From JAIBJN01 sp963699495 (GTDB lineage Bacteria > Actinomycetota > Thermoleophilia > Gaiellales > Gaiellaceae), in the NCBI GenBank assembly GCA_963699495.1, contig CAVOUB010000003.1:186001-250000 (forward strand): DNA of 64,000 bases. Reading direction: 5' to 3'. The notes beneath the pieces were generated by a model. The model was given only the letters and a program-made list of their open reading frames with translations, was not told the DNA's origin and did no database searches. A program made the position numbers and the translations under genes. Each line of letters opens with the position of its first letter. Within the stretch, counting starts at the first letter, position 1. Of the stretch, positions 31,189-42,716 are shown one piece after another.

Positions 31189-33474
31189 CTAGACCGAAAG
31201 CGAGCGCAGGCTCGCTGCCCCGCGGAGGCGGCTGAGCACCCCGAGCCGGCGGCGCAGGCCGCGGCGGATGTCGCGGAGCTCGCGGCGGGCCCTGCGTAGC
31301 GCTTCGCCCGTCTGCGCCGGCGGCCCGAAGCGGGCGAGCGTGACGTCACGGACGAACGGCTTGGCGTCGATCGAGTAGAAGCGCTCCAGCATCGCCCCGA
31401 TCTCCGGCAGCGTCGCGCTCGGCGGGAGGTCGACTCCCTGGTCCGCGAGATAGCCGACCACGTCCCGGCGGCAGGCCGAGGCGAGTGCCCGCGGATCTCG
31501 GGAGGCGAACCTCGCGCTGCGCCTGATCGCCTTGAGGACGACGACGCCCGCGAACGCCCCTGCCAGCACGAGCGCGACCAGGACGAAGAGGCTCGGGCCG
31601 CGGTCGCGGACGACCGTGAAGGCGCCGCTCGAGCCGCTGCCGATGACGGTGCCCTCGAGACCCGGCCGCTCGGCGCGTGCTCGGAGCGCTTCGGCCTGGG
31701 TCGGCGAGATGCCCTCGAGCCGGTCGTCGAAGCCGATGTTGGCCGCGTCACCGGCGTTGAACGCGCCGGACGAGAGCGCGTACGTGGCCGTCAGCTGGCC
31801 TCGTCCCGGAGTCGGGTCGAAGGGGATCCAGCCGACCTCGGGGAACCACACCTCCACCCAGGCGTGTGCGTTCGTGTCCTTGACCGTCCACTCCTTGTTC
31901 CCCTTGTTGTACGAGCCGCTCGTGAAGCCGACCGCGACGCGCGAGGGAACGCCGAGCAGCCGGAGCATGAGAGCCATCGCCCCCGCGTAGTGCTGGCAGT
32001 AACCACGCTTGTCCTCGTTGACGAAGGCGACGAGCGCGGGCGTGCCCCCGATCGGGGTGGGCGGCTGCTCGTCGTAGGTGAAGCCGCCGGCCTCCCGGAA
32101 CCACGTCTCGAGGAGCGCCGCGGCCTCGTACGGGGACTGCGCACCGCTCGTCACGCCGAGCGCGGCCTCGTAGACGGATTCGAGCGCCGTGATCTCGAAC
32201 TCGTCGGAGGCCCCGAAGAAGACGGCCATCAGCGTGTCTCGGTTCGGCGTGCCCCATTCAGGGACGGGCTGGTACACGACTTCGAGGTAGCGGTCCGCCG
32301 CCTCCGGGTAGTCGCCGCGGAACGTGTTCAGCTCGCTCGGCTTGGGCCGCGGGACGTAGCTCCACACGGAGTAGCGCTGGTTGCGCCGGAGCGAGTCCGG
32401 GACGACAACGACGTCGCCGTTCGCATCGGCCACCGGGGCCTCGGTCCCCGGCCTCCAGCGCACGGGCTGGGCCGAGGCGAGCAGGTGCGTGTCGCGCAGG
32501 GCTTCGACGGTGAAGTCCTGTCGCACCCAGCCCTCTTCGTCGGCGGCGGGCTCGGGGAGGAGCGGACCGCCGGCGTCGATCTGGTCGCGTTGCTCCGCGT
32601 CCCCGAGCTGGAGGTCTTCGTCCCAGATCTGGCCCGTGTAGTCGTCGAGGGTCGTCGCCCGCCAGTAGAGGGAGCGCTTCGGGCCCGAGGCCTTCACCTT
32701 CATGACGGTGGTCGGTTTCTCCGGGAACTTGATTCCGTCGTAGTTCGCCTGCCACACGTAGGAGACGGAGACCGGCTCCGTCGGCCGGTCGTAGGGATCC
32801 CAGGTCTGCCAGGGGAGGAAGGCAGGCTTCGCCACGGCCTCGGATGTGGAGAGGATGCCGGCGAGCACGACGAGCACGAGCGCGACCGTACCGGCCTGGA
32901 CGAGGCCACGGGCCGGCTCCTCCCGCCGCAGAAGGAAGAGGATCGCGAGCACCCCGACGAGTGCGAACACGCCCGTGCGCACCGGGGTGGAGCCGGGGTC
33001 CAGCGTCGCCGGCCAGGCGACGGCCACCACGAGCGCGAGGGCCGCGCCGACCGGCCTGCGCGCCATCACGAGCATGCCGATGACCGCGGTGAAGCCGAAG
33101 ATCGCGAGCAGGACGACGGTGTGCATGAAGGGGAAGTCGATGCGGTCGAACGGCAGCTGGGTCTCGTAGAAGTCGAGGACGCCCTGGCGGATCCCGTCGA
33201 GCACCGGCCCGAAGAAGTCGCGCTGCGCATCAGTCGGGCGGGCGTCGGAGAGCGGAATGTCCGAGGCGAGCGCTGCCGCCAGGAGGGTCGAGAGCGCGAG
33301 CACCGCCGCGACGACGAGCCGCGAGCGGCCGAGCCCGACGGCCGCGATGGGCGGGAGCGCGAGCAGGACCATCGGCAGCCAGTCGTCCCAGGGGGCGGAG
33401 AGCGTCTCGAGGCGGAGCCACGAGACGCTGACGACGGCCGCGACGAGCGCGACGAGCGCGATGCGTCTAGCCAA
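31189..33474 (-). CDS. Membrane transglutaminase-like protein (TgpA/DUF3488 type)
   Basis: About 761 residues. The N-terminal third has six or so membrane helices (RIALVALVAAVVSVSWL onward; DUF3488 region), then a long extracytoplasmic part with a transglutaminase core. The catalytic triad is visible: Cys in GYCQHYAGAMALMLRLLGVPSR, His in TNAHAWVEVWFPEVGW and Asp in IPFDPTPGRG. One more membrane helix (SLFVLVALVLAGAFAGVVV) precedes a basic cytoplasmic tail. I propose a TTG start at 33474 that overlaps the DUF58 stop; no ATG or GTG is suitably placed, so the start is uncertain. The MoxR-DUF58-TgpA gene order is a conserved triad thought to assemble or modify cell-surface proteins. Confidence 0.88.
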   Translation of the reverse strand: MARRIALVALVAAVVSVSWLRLETLSAPWDDWLPMVLLALPPIAAVGLGRSRLVVAAVLALSTLLAAALASDIPLSDARPTDAQRDFFGPVLDGIRQGVLDFYETQLPFDRIDFPFMHTVVLLAIFGFTAVIGMLVMARRPVGAALALVVAVAWPATLDPGSTPVRTGVFALVGVLAILFLLRREEPARGLVQAGTVALVLVVLAGILSTSEAVAKPAFLPWQTWDPYDRPTEPVSVSYVWQANYDGIKFPEKPTTVMKVKASGPKRSLYWRATTLDDYTGQIWDEDLQLGDAEQRDQIDAGGPLLPEPAADEEGWVRQDFTVEALRDTHLLASAQPVRWRPGTEAPVADANGDVVVVPDSLRRNQRYSVWSYVPRPKPSELNTFRGDYPEAADRYLEVVYQPVPEWGTPNRDTLMAVFFGASDEFEITALESVYEAALGVTSGAQSPYEAAALLETWFREAGGFTYDEQPPTPIGGTPALVAFVNEDKRGYCQHYAGAMALMLRLLGVPSRVAVGFTSGSYNKGNKEWTVKDTNAHAWVEVWFPEVGWIPFDPTPGRGQLTATYALSSGAFNAGDAANIGFDDRLEGISPTQAEALRARAERPGLEGTVIGSGSSGAFTVVRDRGPSLFVLVALVLAGAFAGVVVLKAIRRSARFASRDPRALASACRRDVVGYLADQGVDLPPSATLPEIGAMLERFYSIDAKPFVRDVTLARFGPPAQTGEALRRARRELRDIRRGLRRRLGVLSRLRGAASLRSLSV

Positions 33475-34687
33475 CTGCCCGGAGCTCTCCGGCGGACAGC
33501 CTCGCCGCCAGGTCGTCGCCTCGACGGAGGACGAGGGTGGGCACGCCTGCGCGCTCGAGGCGAAGGAGTTGCGCTCCGACGGCCGGGGCGACGTCGGCTG
33601 CTTCCTTGACGAAGCTCGCGGGGTCGACGTAGACGAGGCTCGCACCGTGTTTCGCGAGCGCCCGGTGCGCGAGCCGATCGACCAGGCGCGGGGAGAGCAC
33701 CGAGGTCACCACGGTCAGCTCGACCGCTCGCGCGGCCGGGCCGCCCTCGTCCGCGAGCATGTTGGCGGCCGGCGCATGGCCGTCTGCTTCGACCGCGGCG
33801 AGGATCTCGAGCGCCCGGTGCCAGTCGCCGTCGAAGGAGTGGACGCGCTGGTAGACGGGCCTCAGGCTGTTGACGACGAGCGCCGCCCGCCGGCCGCGGC
33901 TGGCATGCGACCGAAGGATGGAGCCGGCCGCGCGGACGGCCAGCTCGAAGCTGGAGTCGTGCGGGCTCCCGACGACGACGCTCGCGTCCGCGTCGAGCAG
34001 CACCGCCGCCTCGTCGCGTGGGGAGTCCTCCAGCTCCTTCACCATCAGCTGCCCGCGCTTGGCGGTCGTGGGCCAGTGGACGCGCCGGAGCGACTCGCCC
34101 TGCTGGTAGTCCCGCACGCTGTGGAGGTCGAATCCAGACGCCCGCTGCAGGAGGAGGCGCCGCCCCTCGGGCGTGCGGCCGCCCGAGTCCGAGAAGAGCC
34201 GGTCGACGTCGACGAGCCGCGGATAGACGAGGATCGAGGCGTTGGAGGGCAGCTCGACCGTGATCCGCTCGAGGCCGAACGGATCTTCGATCACCACCTC
34301 CGTCTCCTCGATCGGATAGCGGCCACGTGGCACGCGGCGCAGCAGGTAGCGGCCCCGCAGGCGCCCGTGCCGGCGGACGAGCGGCGTCTCGCGCTCGCCC
34401 AGCCTGGCGATGTGCTCCCGCAGGAGGAGGGTGCCCGAGGGGACGACGCCGTCCTCGTCCAGCTCGAGCTGAACCGAGATGTCGTCGCCGGCAAGCCGGT
34501 CCGCGCGTCCCAGGTTCCGGCGCAGGGTCATGGGGCGCTTGAGAAAGCGCACCCAGAGCGCGGCCGCCAGGACAGCCAGGATGAGGCCGAGCGCGACCGG
34601 ATACAGCGCCTTCGACCCGAGGGCCCAGGCGGCCAGGTAGATGCCGCCTCCGAGGGCGAGGATCCAGCGGCCCCGGTCGGTTAGCAC
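33467..34687 (-). CDS. DUF58 domain protein
   Basis: A 406-residue protein with two N-terminal membrane helices (RWILALGGGIYLAAWALG and LYPVALGLILAVLAAALWV), then a beta-rich region and the DUF58 block including SGFDLHSVRDYQQGESLRRVHWPTTAKRGQLMVKE. DUF58 has a von Willebrand A-like fold, and the segment RDEAAVLLDADASV resembles its first strand with a partial MIDAS. It lies between a MoxR ATPase (upstream, 14 bases away) and the transglutaminase gene (overlapping by eight bases). Function of these triads is not settled; a chaperone-like role with MoxR is the usual suggestion. Confidence 0.9.
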   Translation of the reverse strand: MLTDRGRWILALGGGIYLAAWALGSKALYPVALGLILAVLAAALWVRFLKRPMTLRRNLGRADRLAGDDISVQLELDEDGVVPSGTLLLREHIARLGERETPLVRRHGRLRGRYLLRRVPRGRYPIEETEVVIEDPFGLERITVELPSNASILVYPRLVDVDRLFSDSGGRTPEGRRLLLQRASGFDLHSVRDYQQGESLRRVHWPTTAKRGQLMVKELEDSPRDEAAVLLDADASVVVGSPHDSSFELAVRAAGSILRSHASRGRRAALVVNSLRPVYQRVHSFDGDWHRALEILAAVEADGHAPAANMLADEGGPAARAVELTVVTSVLSPRLVDRLAHRALAKHGASLVYVDPASFVKEAADVAPAVGAQLLRLERAGVPTLVLRRGDDLAARLSAGELRAVG

Positions 34688-34701
34688 GGAGCCTCGATCC
34701 T

Positions 34702-35676
34702 CTAGACCGGGACGGGCGTCCGCTCGATGATGTCCCGGACGAGCTCCTCCGCGTCGAGACCGCCGGAGCGTGCCTCCGGGGAGAGGATGAGCCGGTGCGC
34801 GAGCACCGTCGGGGCGACGGTCTTGACGTCGTCAGGCTCGACGAACTCGCGGCCGGCTACGAGCGCCCGCGCCTTGGCGACGCGAAGCAGCGCGAGGCCG
34901 GCACGCGGGCTGGCGCCGAGATAGAGCCGCGAGTCGGAACGGGTGTGGCGGAGCACCGCGACCACGTAGCGGTTGAGGCTGTCCTCCACGAAGACGTTCC
35001 GGGCGCTCTCGATCGCGGCGAGCACCTCCTGCGCGCTCGCCACGCACTCGAGGGCGTCGAGCGGCGTCTCGGCGGCGTTCTCGGAGAGCATGCGCGCCTC
35101 GTCAGCCAGGGGCGGGTAGCCGATCGCGATCCGCATCGTGAAGCGATCGAGCTCGGCCTCGGGCAGCGGATAGGTGCCCTCGTACTCGATCGGGTTCTGC
35201 GTCGCCATGACCATGAAGGGCGGAGCGAGCTGGTACGAGACGCCGTCGATCGTCACCTGGCGCTCCTGCATGCACTCGAGCAGCGCGGACTGGGTCTTCG
35301 GCGAGGCGCGGTTGATCTCGTCGACGAGCAGGATGTTCGCGAACACCGGCCCGGGCCTGAACTCGAACTCGTTCGAGCGCTGGTTGAAGACGTTGACGCC
35401 CGTGACGTCCGACGGGAGCAGGTCGGGCGTGAACTGAAGGCGGGAGAACGAGCAGTCGACCGACCGGGCGATCGACTTCGCGAGGGTCGTCTTCCCGACG
35501 CCGGGGAAGTCTTCGATGATCAGGTGACCCTCCGAGAGCAGGCAGAGGACCGAGAACTCGAGGGTGTCGTCGGGCGCGTGGATGACGCGGCGAAGGTTGA
35601 CGACGATCCTCTGTGCGAGTGCCGCCGCGTTCGACGCCTCCACACCCTGCTTCGCTTCGACGGCTTGATCGTCCAT
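34702..35676 (-). CDS. MoxR family AAA+ ATPase
   Basis: A 324-residue AAA+ protein with Walker A FPGVGKTTLAKS near residue 59, Walker B ILLVDEINRASPKTQSALLE near residue 115, sensor 1 in VMATQNPIEYEGTYPLPEAELDRF and a C-terminal lid domain with LGASPRAGLALLRVAKA (sensor 2 Arg). MoxR ATPases act as chaperones for metal or vWA-domain proteins; the adjoining DUF58 product is the expected partner. The ATG follows the coaBC gene so closely that its stop and this start abut (TAG then ATG on opposite ends of the pair as read along the minus strand). Confidence 0.93.
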   Translation of the reverse strand: MDDQAVEAKQGVEASNAAALAQRIVVNLRRVIHAPDDTLEFSVLCLLSEGHLIIEDFPGVGKTTLAKSIARSVDCSFSRLQFTPDLLPSDVTGVNVFNQRSNEFEFRPGPVFANILLVDEINRASPKTQSALLECMQERQVTIDGVSYQLAPPFMVMATQNPIEYEGTYPLPEAELDRFTMRIAIGYPPLADEARMLSENAAETPLDALECVASAQEVLAAIESARNVFVEDSLNRYVVAVLRHTRSDSRLYLGASPRAGLALLRVAKARALVAGREFVEPDDVKTVAPTVLAHRLILSPEARSGGLDAEELVRDIIERTPVPV

Positions 35677-36834
35677 CTACACCCCTCTCAGCAGAGCCTC
35701 GACTTCATCGAGGATAGCCACAGCACATTCCTCCTTGCTTCGCCTGCTCACCGCCCGTTCGCCTGCCTGGGTGATGAGGACGAGCTCGTTCCAATCCGAC
35801 TCGAACCCGATGTCAGAACGAGATACGTCGTTGTAGACGAAGAGGTTCCCGCGCTTGTTGGTCAACTTCGTGCGGGCCCGCACTAGGCCGTCCTCGCCCT
35901 CGTCGGCGGCGAACCCGACCAGCAGCTGGCCGTTCTGCTTGCGGCGCCCCAGCTCGGCCAGCACGTCCTCGGTCGGCTCCAGCTCGACAGTCCACACGTC
36001 GGTGTCCTTCGAGCGCTTGCCGCCGGCCGGTTCGGCCGGGCGGTAGTCGGCCACGGCCGCGGCCATGACGACGACGTCCGCGTCGTCGCGGGCGAGCACC
36101 TCCCGGGCGAGGTCGGCGGCCGTCGGCGCCTGGACGACCTCGACGCCGTCAGGGGTGGCCACCGCGAGGTTCGAGGCGACGAGGGTCACGTCCGCCCCTC
36201 GCCGCCGCGCCTCGCAGGCCACGGCGACGCCCATCTTCCCGGAGGAGCGATTTCCGACGTACCGGACCGAGTCGAGCGGCTCCCGGGTCCCTCCCGCGCT
36301 CACGAGCACGCTCTTGCCGCGTAGCGGCCCGACGGCGCCGAGGAGCTCCAGGCAACGGGCGAAGATGTCCTCAGGCTCGCTCATGCGTCCGGCACCGTGC
36401 TCGCCCTCGGCCAGCTCACCCTCGTCGGGGCCGATGAGGTGCACGCCGCGCTCGACGAGCAGGCGCACGTTCTCCTGGGTCGCCGGGTGCTCCCACATGC
36501 GCACGTTCATCGCGGGGGCGACGAGGACGGGCCCGCGGACGGCGAGCGCCGCCTGGGTGAGCACGTTGTCGGCGAGGCCCCGGGCGAGCTTGGCGAGCGT
36601 GTTGGCGGAGAGCGGCGCGATCACGAGCAGGTCCGCATCCGTCAGATGGGGATAGAGGTCGCGCGCGGCCTCCTTGCGAGCGAGCGCCTCGAAGGTGTGC
36701 GCCGTGACGAAGCGCTCGGCGTCCGGCGTGAGCACCGGCGTCACCTCGTGCCCGTCCTTGACGAGCAGCCGGAGGAGATCGCACGCCTTGTAGGCGGCGA
36801 TCCCACCGGTCACGCCTAAGAGAACCCGAGCCAC
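35677..36834 (-). CDS. coaBC: Phosphopantothenoylcysteine decarboxylase/phosphopantothenate-cysteine ligase
   Basis: A 385-residue bifunctional CoaBC (Dfp) of coenzyme A synthesis. The decarboxylase half has GVTGGIAAYKACDLLRLL, VIAPLSANTLAKLARGLADN and the PAMNVRMWEHPATQEN motif (usual P-x-M-N-x-x-M-W). The ligase half has SAGGTREPLDSVRYVGNRSSGKMG and VAAAVADYRPAEP plus the KR...K motif. The segment around the usual active-site His is short: DLYPHLTDADLLVIAP aligns with H-I-x-L-x-x-x-ADL but lacks about ten residues before and three after the His compared with E. coli and Mycobacterium. It lies after rpoZ, the common actinobacterial order. Confidence 0.93.
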   Translation of the reverse strand: MARVLLGVTGGIAAYKACDLLRLLVKDGHEVTPVLTPDAERFVTAHTFEALARKEAARDLYPHLTDADLLVIAPLSANTLAKLARGLADNVLTQAALAVRGPVLVAPAMNVRMWEHPATQENVRLLVERGVHLIGPDEGELAEGEHGAGRMSEPEDIFARCLELLGAVGPLRGKSVLVSAGGTREPLDSVRYVGNRSSGKMGVAVACEARRRGADVTLVASNLAVATPDGVEVVQAPTAADLAREVLARDDADVVVMAAAVADYRPAEPAGGKRSKDTDVWTVELEPTEDVLAELGRRKQNGQLLVGFAADEGEDGLVRARTKLTNKRGNLFVYNDVSRSDIGFESDWNELVLITQAGERAVSRRSKEECAVAILDEVEALLRGV

Positions 36835-36856
36835 CGTGGGCCTCGTTGCCCGAGGG

Positions 36857-37087
36857 CTACTGGTACGAGACGGTGATCTTGCCCTCGGCGACTTCCTCGA
36901 GGGCCATGGTCAGGTAGTTCTTCGACCTGGACTCGACGAGCGGAGGCGCGAAATCGTCGAACGTGCCCTCGCCGAGCTGGTGGTGATAGTTGTTGATCTG
37001 CCTCGCCCGCTTGGCCGCCGCGATCACGACCGCGTAGCGCGAGCCGCCTGCTGCGGCGAGGAGATCATCGATTCGCGGATACATCAT
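36857..37087 (-). CDS. rpoZ: RNA polymerase omega subunit
   Basis: A 76-residue omega subunit with YPRIDDLLAAAGGSRYAVVIAAAKRARQIN (the RIDELL and A-K-R-A-R-Q-I motif of the family) and the C-terminal KNYLTMALEEVAEGKITV segment. It helps RNA polymerase assembly by latching the beta-prime subunit. The start overlaps the gmk stop by four bases; coaBC follows 22 bases later. Confidence 0.94.
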   Translation of the reverse strand: MMYPRIDDLLAAAGGSRYAVVIAAAKRARQINNYHHQLGEGTFDDFAPPLVESRSKNYLTMALEEVAEGKITVSYQ

Positions 37088-37677
37088 GGCGCCCGAAGCT
37101 TACCTGCAGCGCTCGGCTCCCTGAGCGCCCGGTCGACGATGGCCCCCAGCTCGGCCACCGCGCGGCCCACGTCGTCGTTCGTGACGACGTGGTCGAAGTC
37201 GCCCGCTTCCTCGGCTTGCCGGCGCGCCAGGTCGAGGCGCTCGCCGATCTCTCCGGCGCTCTCGGTCGCCCGCTCGCGCAGCCGGCGCTCGAGCTCGGCG
37301 AAGCTCGGCGCCTGGACGAAGATCGTCACCGCGTCCGGCGACGTGCGCTGAACCTCTTTCGCGCCTTCCGTCTCGAGCTCGAGGATCGCGCTGCGCCCGG
37401 AGCCCAGGATCCGGTCGACCTCCTCGCGGAGGGTCCCGTAGCGGTGCCCAGAGACGTACTCGACGTGTTCGAGGAACTCTCCGGCGTCGACGCGGCGCTG
37501 GAACTCGTCCTCGGTGAGGAAGTGGTAGTCGCGGCCGTCCTCCTCACCGGGCCGGCGGGCGCGGGTCGTCGCCGATACTGCGACGGCAAGGTCGGAGCGG
37601 TCCCCGACGAGCCTCCGGATCAACGTGCCCTTGCCGGCGCCGGAGGGTCCGGTGACGACGAAGAGCCGTGGCCGCAC
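37084..37677 (-). CDS. gmk: Guanylate kinase
   Basis: A 197-residue guanylate kinase that converts GMP to GDP. The GTG start at 37677 gives VRPRLFVVTGPSGAGKGTLIRRL; a longer open frame upstream overlaps mihF and is not homologous. The P-loop GPSGAGKGT, the GMP-binding TTRARRPGEEDGRDYHF and EFLEHVEYVSGHRYGT are intact, and the C-terminal VVTNDDVGRAVAELG is standard. It sits between mihF (two bases upstream) and rpoZ (overlap of four). Confidence 0.95.
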   Translation of the reverse strand: MRPRLFVVTGPSGAGKGTLIRRLVGDRSDLAVAVSATTRARRPGEEDGRDYHFLTEDEFQRRVDAGEFLEHVEYVSGHRYGTLREEVDRILGSGRSAILELETEGAKEVQRTSPDAVTIFVQAPSFAELERRLRERATESAGEIGERLDLARRQAEEAGDFDHVVTNDDVGRAVAELGAIVDRALREPSAAGKLRAP

Positions 37678-37679
37678 CG

Positions 37680-38009
37680 TCAGCGGCGGAGCAGTGCGAC
37701 CAGCTCGGCGCGCTGGCGGTCGGAGAGTCCGCCCACGGTCTTCGACTGGCTGATCCGGCACTGGTTCAGGAAGCGGGCAGCCTTCACGCGCCCGAACTTC
37801 GGGACGGCCATGAGGATGTCGAAGACCTTCGCGGTCTCCACGTACTCCGGCGGGTTCCGGAGGATGAACTCGATCTGCACCGAGCCGGCCTTGAGATCCT
37901 TCTTGAGCTTCGCCCGCTTCACGCGGATCTCATTCGCGCGCCGGAGCGCCTCCATTCGCTGGTCCAGTGAGCGGAGGGGAGCCTGGACCTGCGTCTTGGT
38001 GCCTTGCAT
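37680..38009 (-). CDS. mihF: Actinobacterial integration host factor
   Basis: A 109-residue mIHF-type nucleoid protein, unrelated in fold to the HU-like IHF of proteobacteria. Family marks: RSLDQRMEALRRANEIRVKRAKLKKDLKAG near the start and the helix-turn-helix-like PKFGRVKAARFLNQCRISQSKTVGGLSDRQRAEL. It binds DNA, bends it and is needed for site-specific recombination in mycobacteriophage L5; in mycobacteria and Streptomyces it shapes the nucleoid. The mihF-gmk-rpoZ-coaBC order is typically actinobacterial and is a main reason for the taxonomic call. Confidence 0.95.
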   Translation of the reverse strand: MQGTKTQVQAPLRSLDQRMEALRRANEIRVKRAKLKKDLKAGSVQIEFILRNPPEYVETAKVFDILMAVPKFGRVKAARFLNQCRISQSKTVGGLSDRQRAELVALLRR

Positions 38010-38033
38010 GGCGCGGCATTCTAACAGCGCCCC

Positions 38034-38951
38034 TCAGACCTTCAACCCAACCCGTCCGGACCCTTTCCACCCGGCGTCGGCAAGGCTGGCAACAGGAGCC
38101 GGTCGCGGGGTGCCTTGGTCGGCGTGCGCCGCGCCCAGCGCGGCGAGCGGCTCGGCAAAGCCGCGGCGGGCGGCGGCGGCCTCGAGCTCCCGCCGGACCC
38201 GCGCGGGCGCGCCCGGATCGGCGAAGAGCACCGTGCCGAGCGCGACGGCCGCCGCGCCGGCTGCGATCAGCTCGAGCGCATGGGTCCCGCTCTCGATTCC
38301 GCCCATGCCCACGATCGGGAGCCCCGTCGCCCGGTAGGCGGCGTAAACCGCGGCGAGCGCGACCGGCCTCAGAGCGGGGCCCGAGAGGCCGCCCGACGCC
38401 GTTCCGAGCCGCGGCCGCAGAGTCTCCGGGTCGAGCGCGAGACCGCGAATCGTGTTCACCAGCGACAGTCCGTCCGCACCCGCGGCCGCGGCGGCCTTCG
38501 CCACGGCAGGCAGGTCTGGAAGCCCCGGCGCGAGCTTGGCGAAGAGCGGCTTGGAAGTGACGGCGCGGGCGGCCGAGACGATTGCCGTAGCCTCGTCCTC
38601 GGGCGCGGCGACGTTCGGGCACGAGAGGTTGAGCTCGAGCGCGGCCGCCCCGGTCCCGTCCAGGCGCGCGCAGAGATCGGCGTACTCCTCGGCCGCGAAC
38701 CCGCCCACCGAGACCCAGACCGGCGGGCCGAGCTCCAGCAGGTGCGGGAGGACTTCGGCGAGGAAGCGGTCGATGCCCGGATTGGCGAGGCCGATCGAGT
38801 TCAGCATCCCCACGTCGGTCTCGGCGATCCGCACCGGCGCGTTCCCCTCGCGCGGCAGCGGCGTCACCGTCTTGGTCACGTAGACGTCCAGCTCGCACGC
38901 GACCCCGGGCGCGGTGAGCGCGTCCAGGCAGCCGGAGGCGTTGAGGATCAC
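38034..38951 (-). CDS. pyrD: Dihydroorotate dehydrogenase B, catalytic subunit (class 1B)
   Basis: A 305-residue FMN-dependent dihydroorotate dehydrogenase. The catalytic base is Cys in LELNLSCPNVAAPED near residue 125, which marks class 1 enzymes (class 2, membrane quinone-linked, has Ser). Substrate and FMN motifs include TKTVTPLPREGNAPVRIAE, GLANPGID, SLVNTIRGLALD and VGMGGIESGTHALE. The GTG start overlaps the pyrK stop by four bases, which confirms class 1B using NAD through PyrK. Classical actinobacteria such as mycobacteria and Streptomyces use class 2, so this is an unusual choice for the phylum, though common in deep-branching members. Confidence 0.94.
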   Translation of the reverse strand: MILNASGCLDALTAPGVACELDVYVTKTVTPLPREGNAPVRIAETDVGMLNSIGLANPGIDRFLAEVLPHLLELGPPVWVSVGGFAAEEYADLCARLDGTGAAALELNLSCPNVAAPEDEATAIVSAARAVTSKPLFAKLAPGLPDLPAVAKAAAAAGADGLSLVNTIRGLALDPETLRPRLGTASGGLSGPALRPVALAAVYAAYRATGLPIVGMGGIESGTHALELIAAGAAAVALGTVLFADPGAPARVRRELEAAAARRGFAEPLAALGAAHADQGTPRPAPVASLADAGWKGSGRVGLKV

Positions 38952-39632
38952 GCGACGACGGCCTTTCCGGACACGACAGGGGTCAGACCCCGGGCGTGGC
39001 CGCCGAGGACAGGGCCTTCGACGCAGAGCCTCGCCAGGCGGCCGTCGATCTCGACGGCGCAGCCGTAGCAGGCCCCGTAGCCGCAGGCCATCGGCGCCTC
39101 CCAGGCGAGCTGGGCCTCGGGGGCCAGGCGGCGCACTGCCTCGAGCATCGGCTCGGGGCCGCAGGCGAGGACGTCGAAGCCGGGCTCGAGCGCCTCGGTG
39201 ACGTACGTGGGCTCGAGCACGACCTCCGCGTTCGGGACCAGCGCCGCCGCCTCGGCGTGGCGGGCCGTGCGGAAGCCCAGCACCGCAGGCGGGCCGCCGA
39301 GGCGCTCCGAGAGATACGGGAAGGGCGCCACGCCGATGCCGCCGCCCACGAGCAGCGGCCGCTCGAGGTCGAGGTCGAACCCGTTGCCGAGCGGGCCCAG
39401 GACGTCCACGTCCTCCCCCGCCTCGAGCTCCGCGAGGGCGCGCGTCCCAGGCCCGATCGGATCGACGAGGAAGGCGAGCTCGCCCGGCGGCGCCAGGCAG
39501 AGGCTCATGGGCCGCGGCAGGAGCAGGCCGCGAGGACGGAGCATGAAGAACTGGCCGGGGATCCCCGGTTCCAAACGATCGCGGCGCAGGCGGACGAGCG
39601 CGTACGGCCCGACACCCTCGACGGCGAGGACT

Positions 39633-39652
<20 letters not shown>
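38948..39652 (-). CDS. pyrK: Dihydroorotate dehydrogenase B, electron transfer subunit
   Basis: A 234-residue PyrK with FAD, NAD and [2Fe-2S] binding. The FAD-binding segment has the R-P-M-S motif (LPRPMSLCLA), the NAD-binding strand LLVGGGIGVAPF is near residue 100, and the iron-sulfur cluster ligands are Cys in MACGYGACYGCAVEIDGRLARLC near residue 190. It passes electrons from dihydroorotate via PyrD to NAD. The last 16 residues (with RGLTPVVSGK) are encoded by a 35-nt element also found in manB, so the C-terminus may be a repeat-derived extension. It overlaps carB by 20 bases and pyrD by four. Confidence 0.94.
38960..38994 (-). repeat. 35-nt dispersed palindromic repeat, copy in pyrK
   Basis: The core GGGGTCTGACCCC (on the minus strand, with GTGTCCGG following) is nearly the same as the segment at 60001-60035 in manB: 30 of 35 bases match, over both the palindrome and the flanking GTGTCCGG(A/G)AAGG. 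In both genes the element is read in the same frame and gives RG-x-TP-x-VSGK. It lies at the very end of pyrK. A short mobile or REP-like element is the simplest explanation. Confidence 0.7.
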
Positions 39653-42699
<3,047 letters not shown>

Positions 42700-42716
<17 letters not shown>

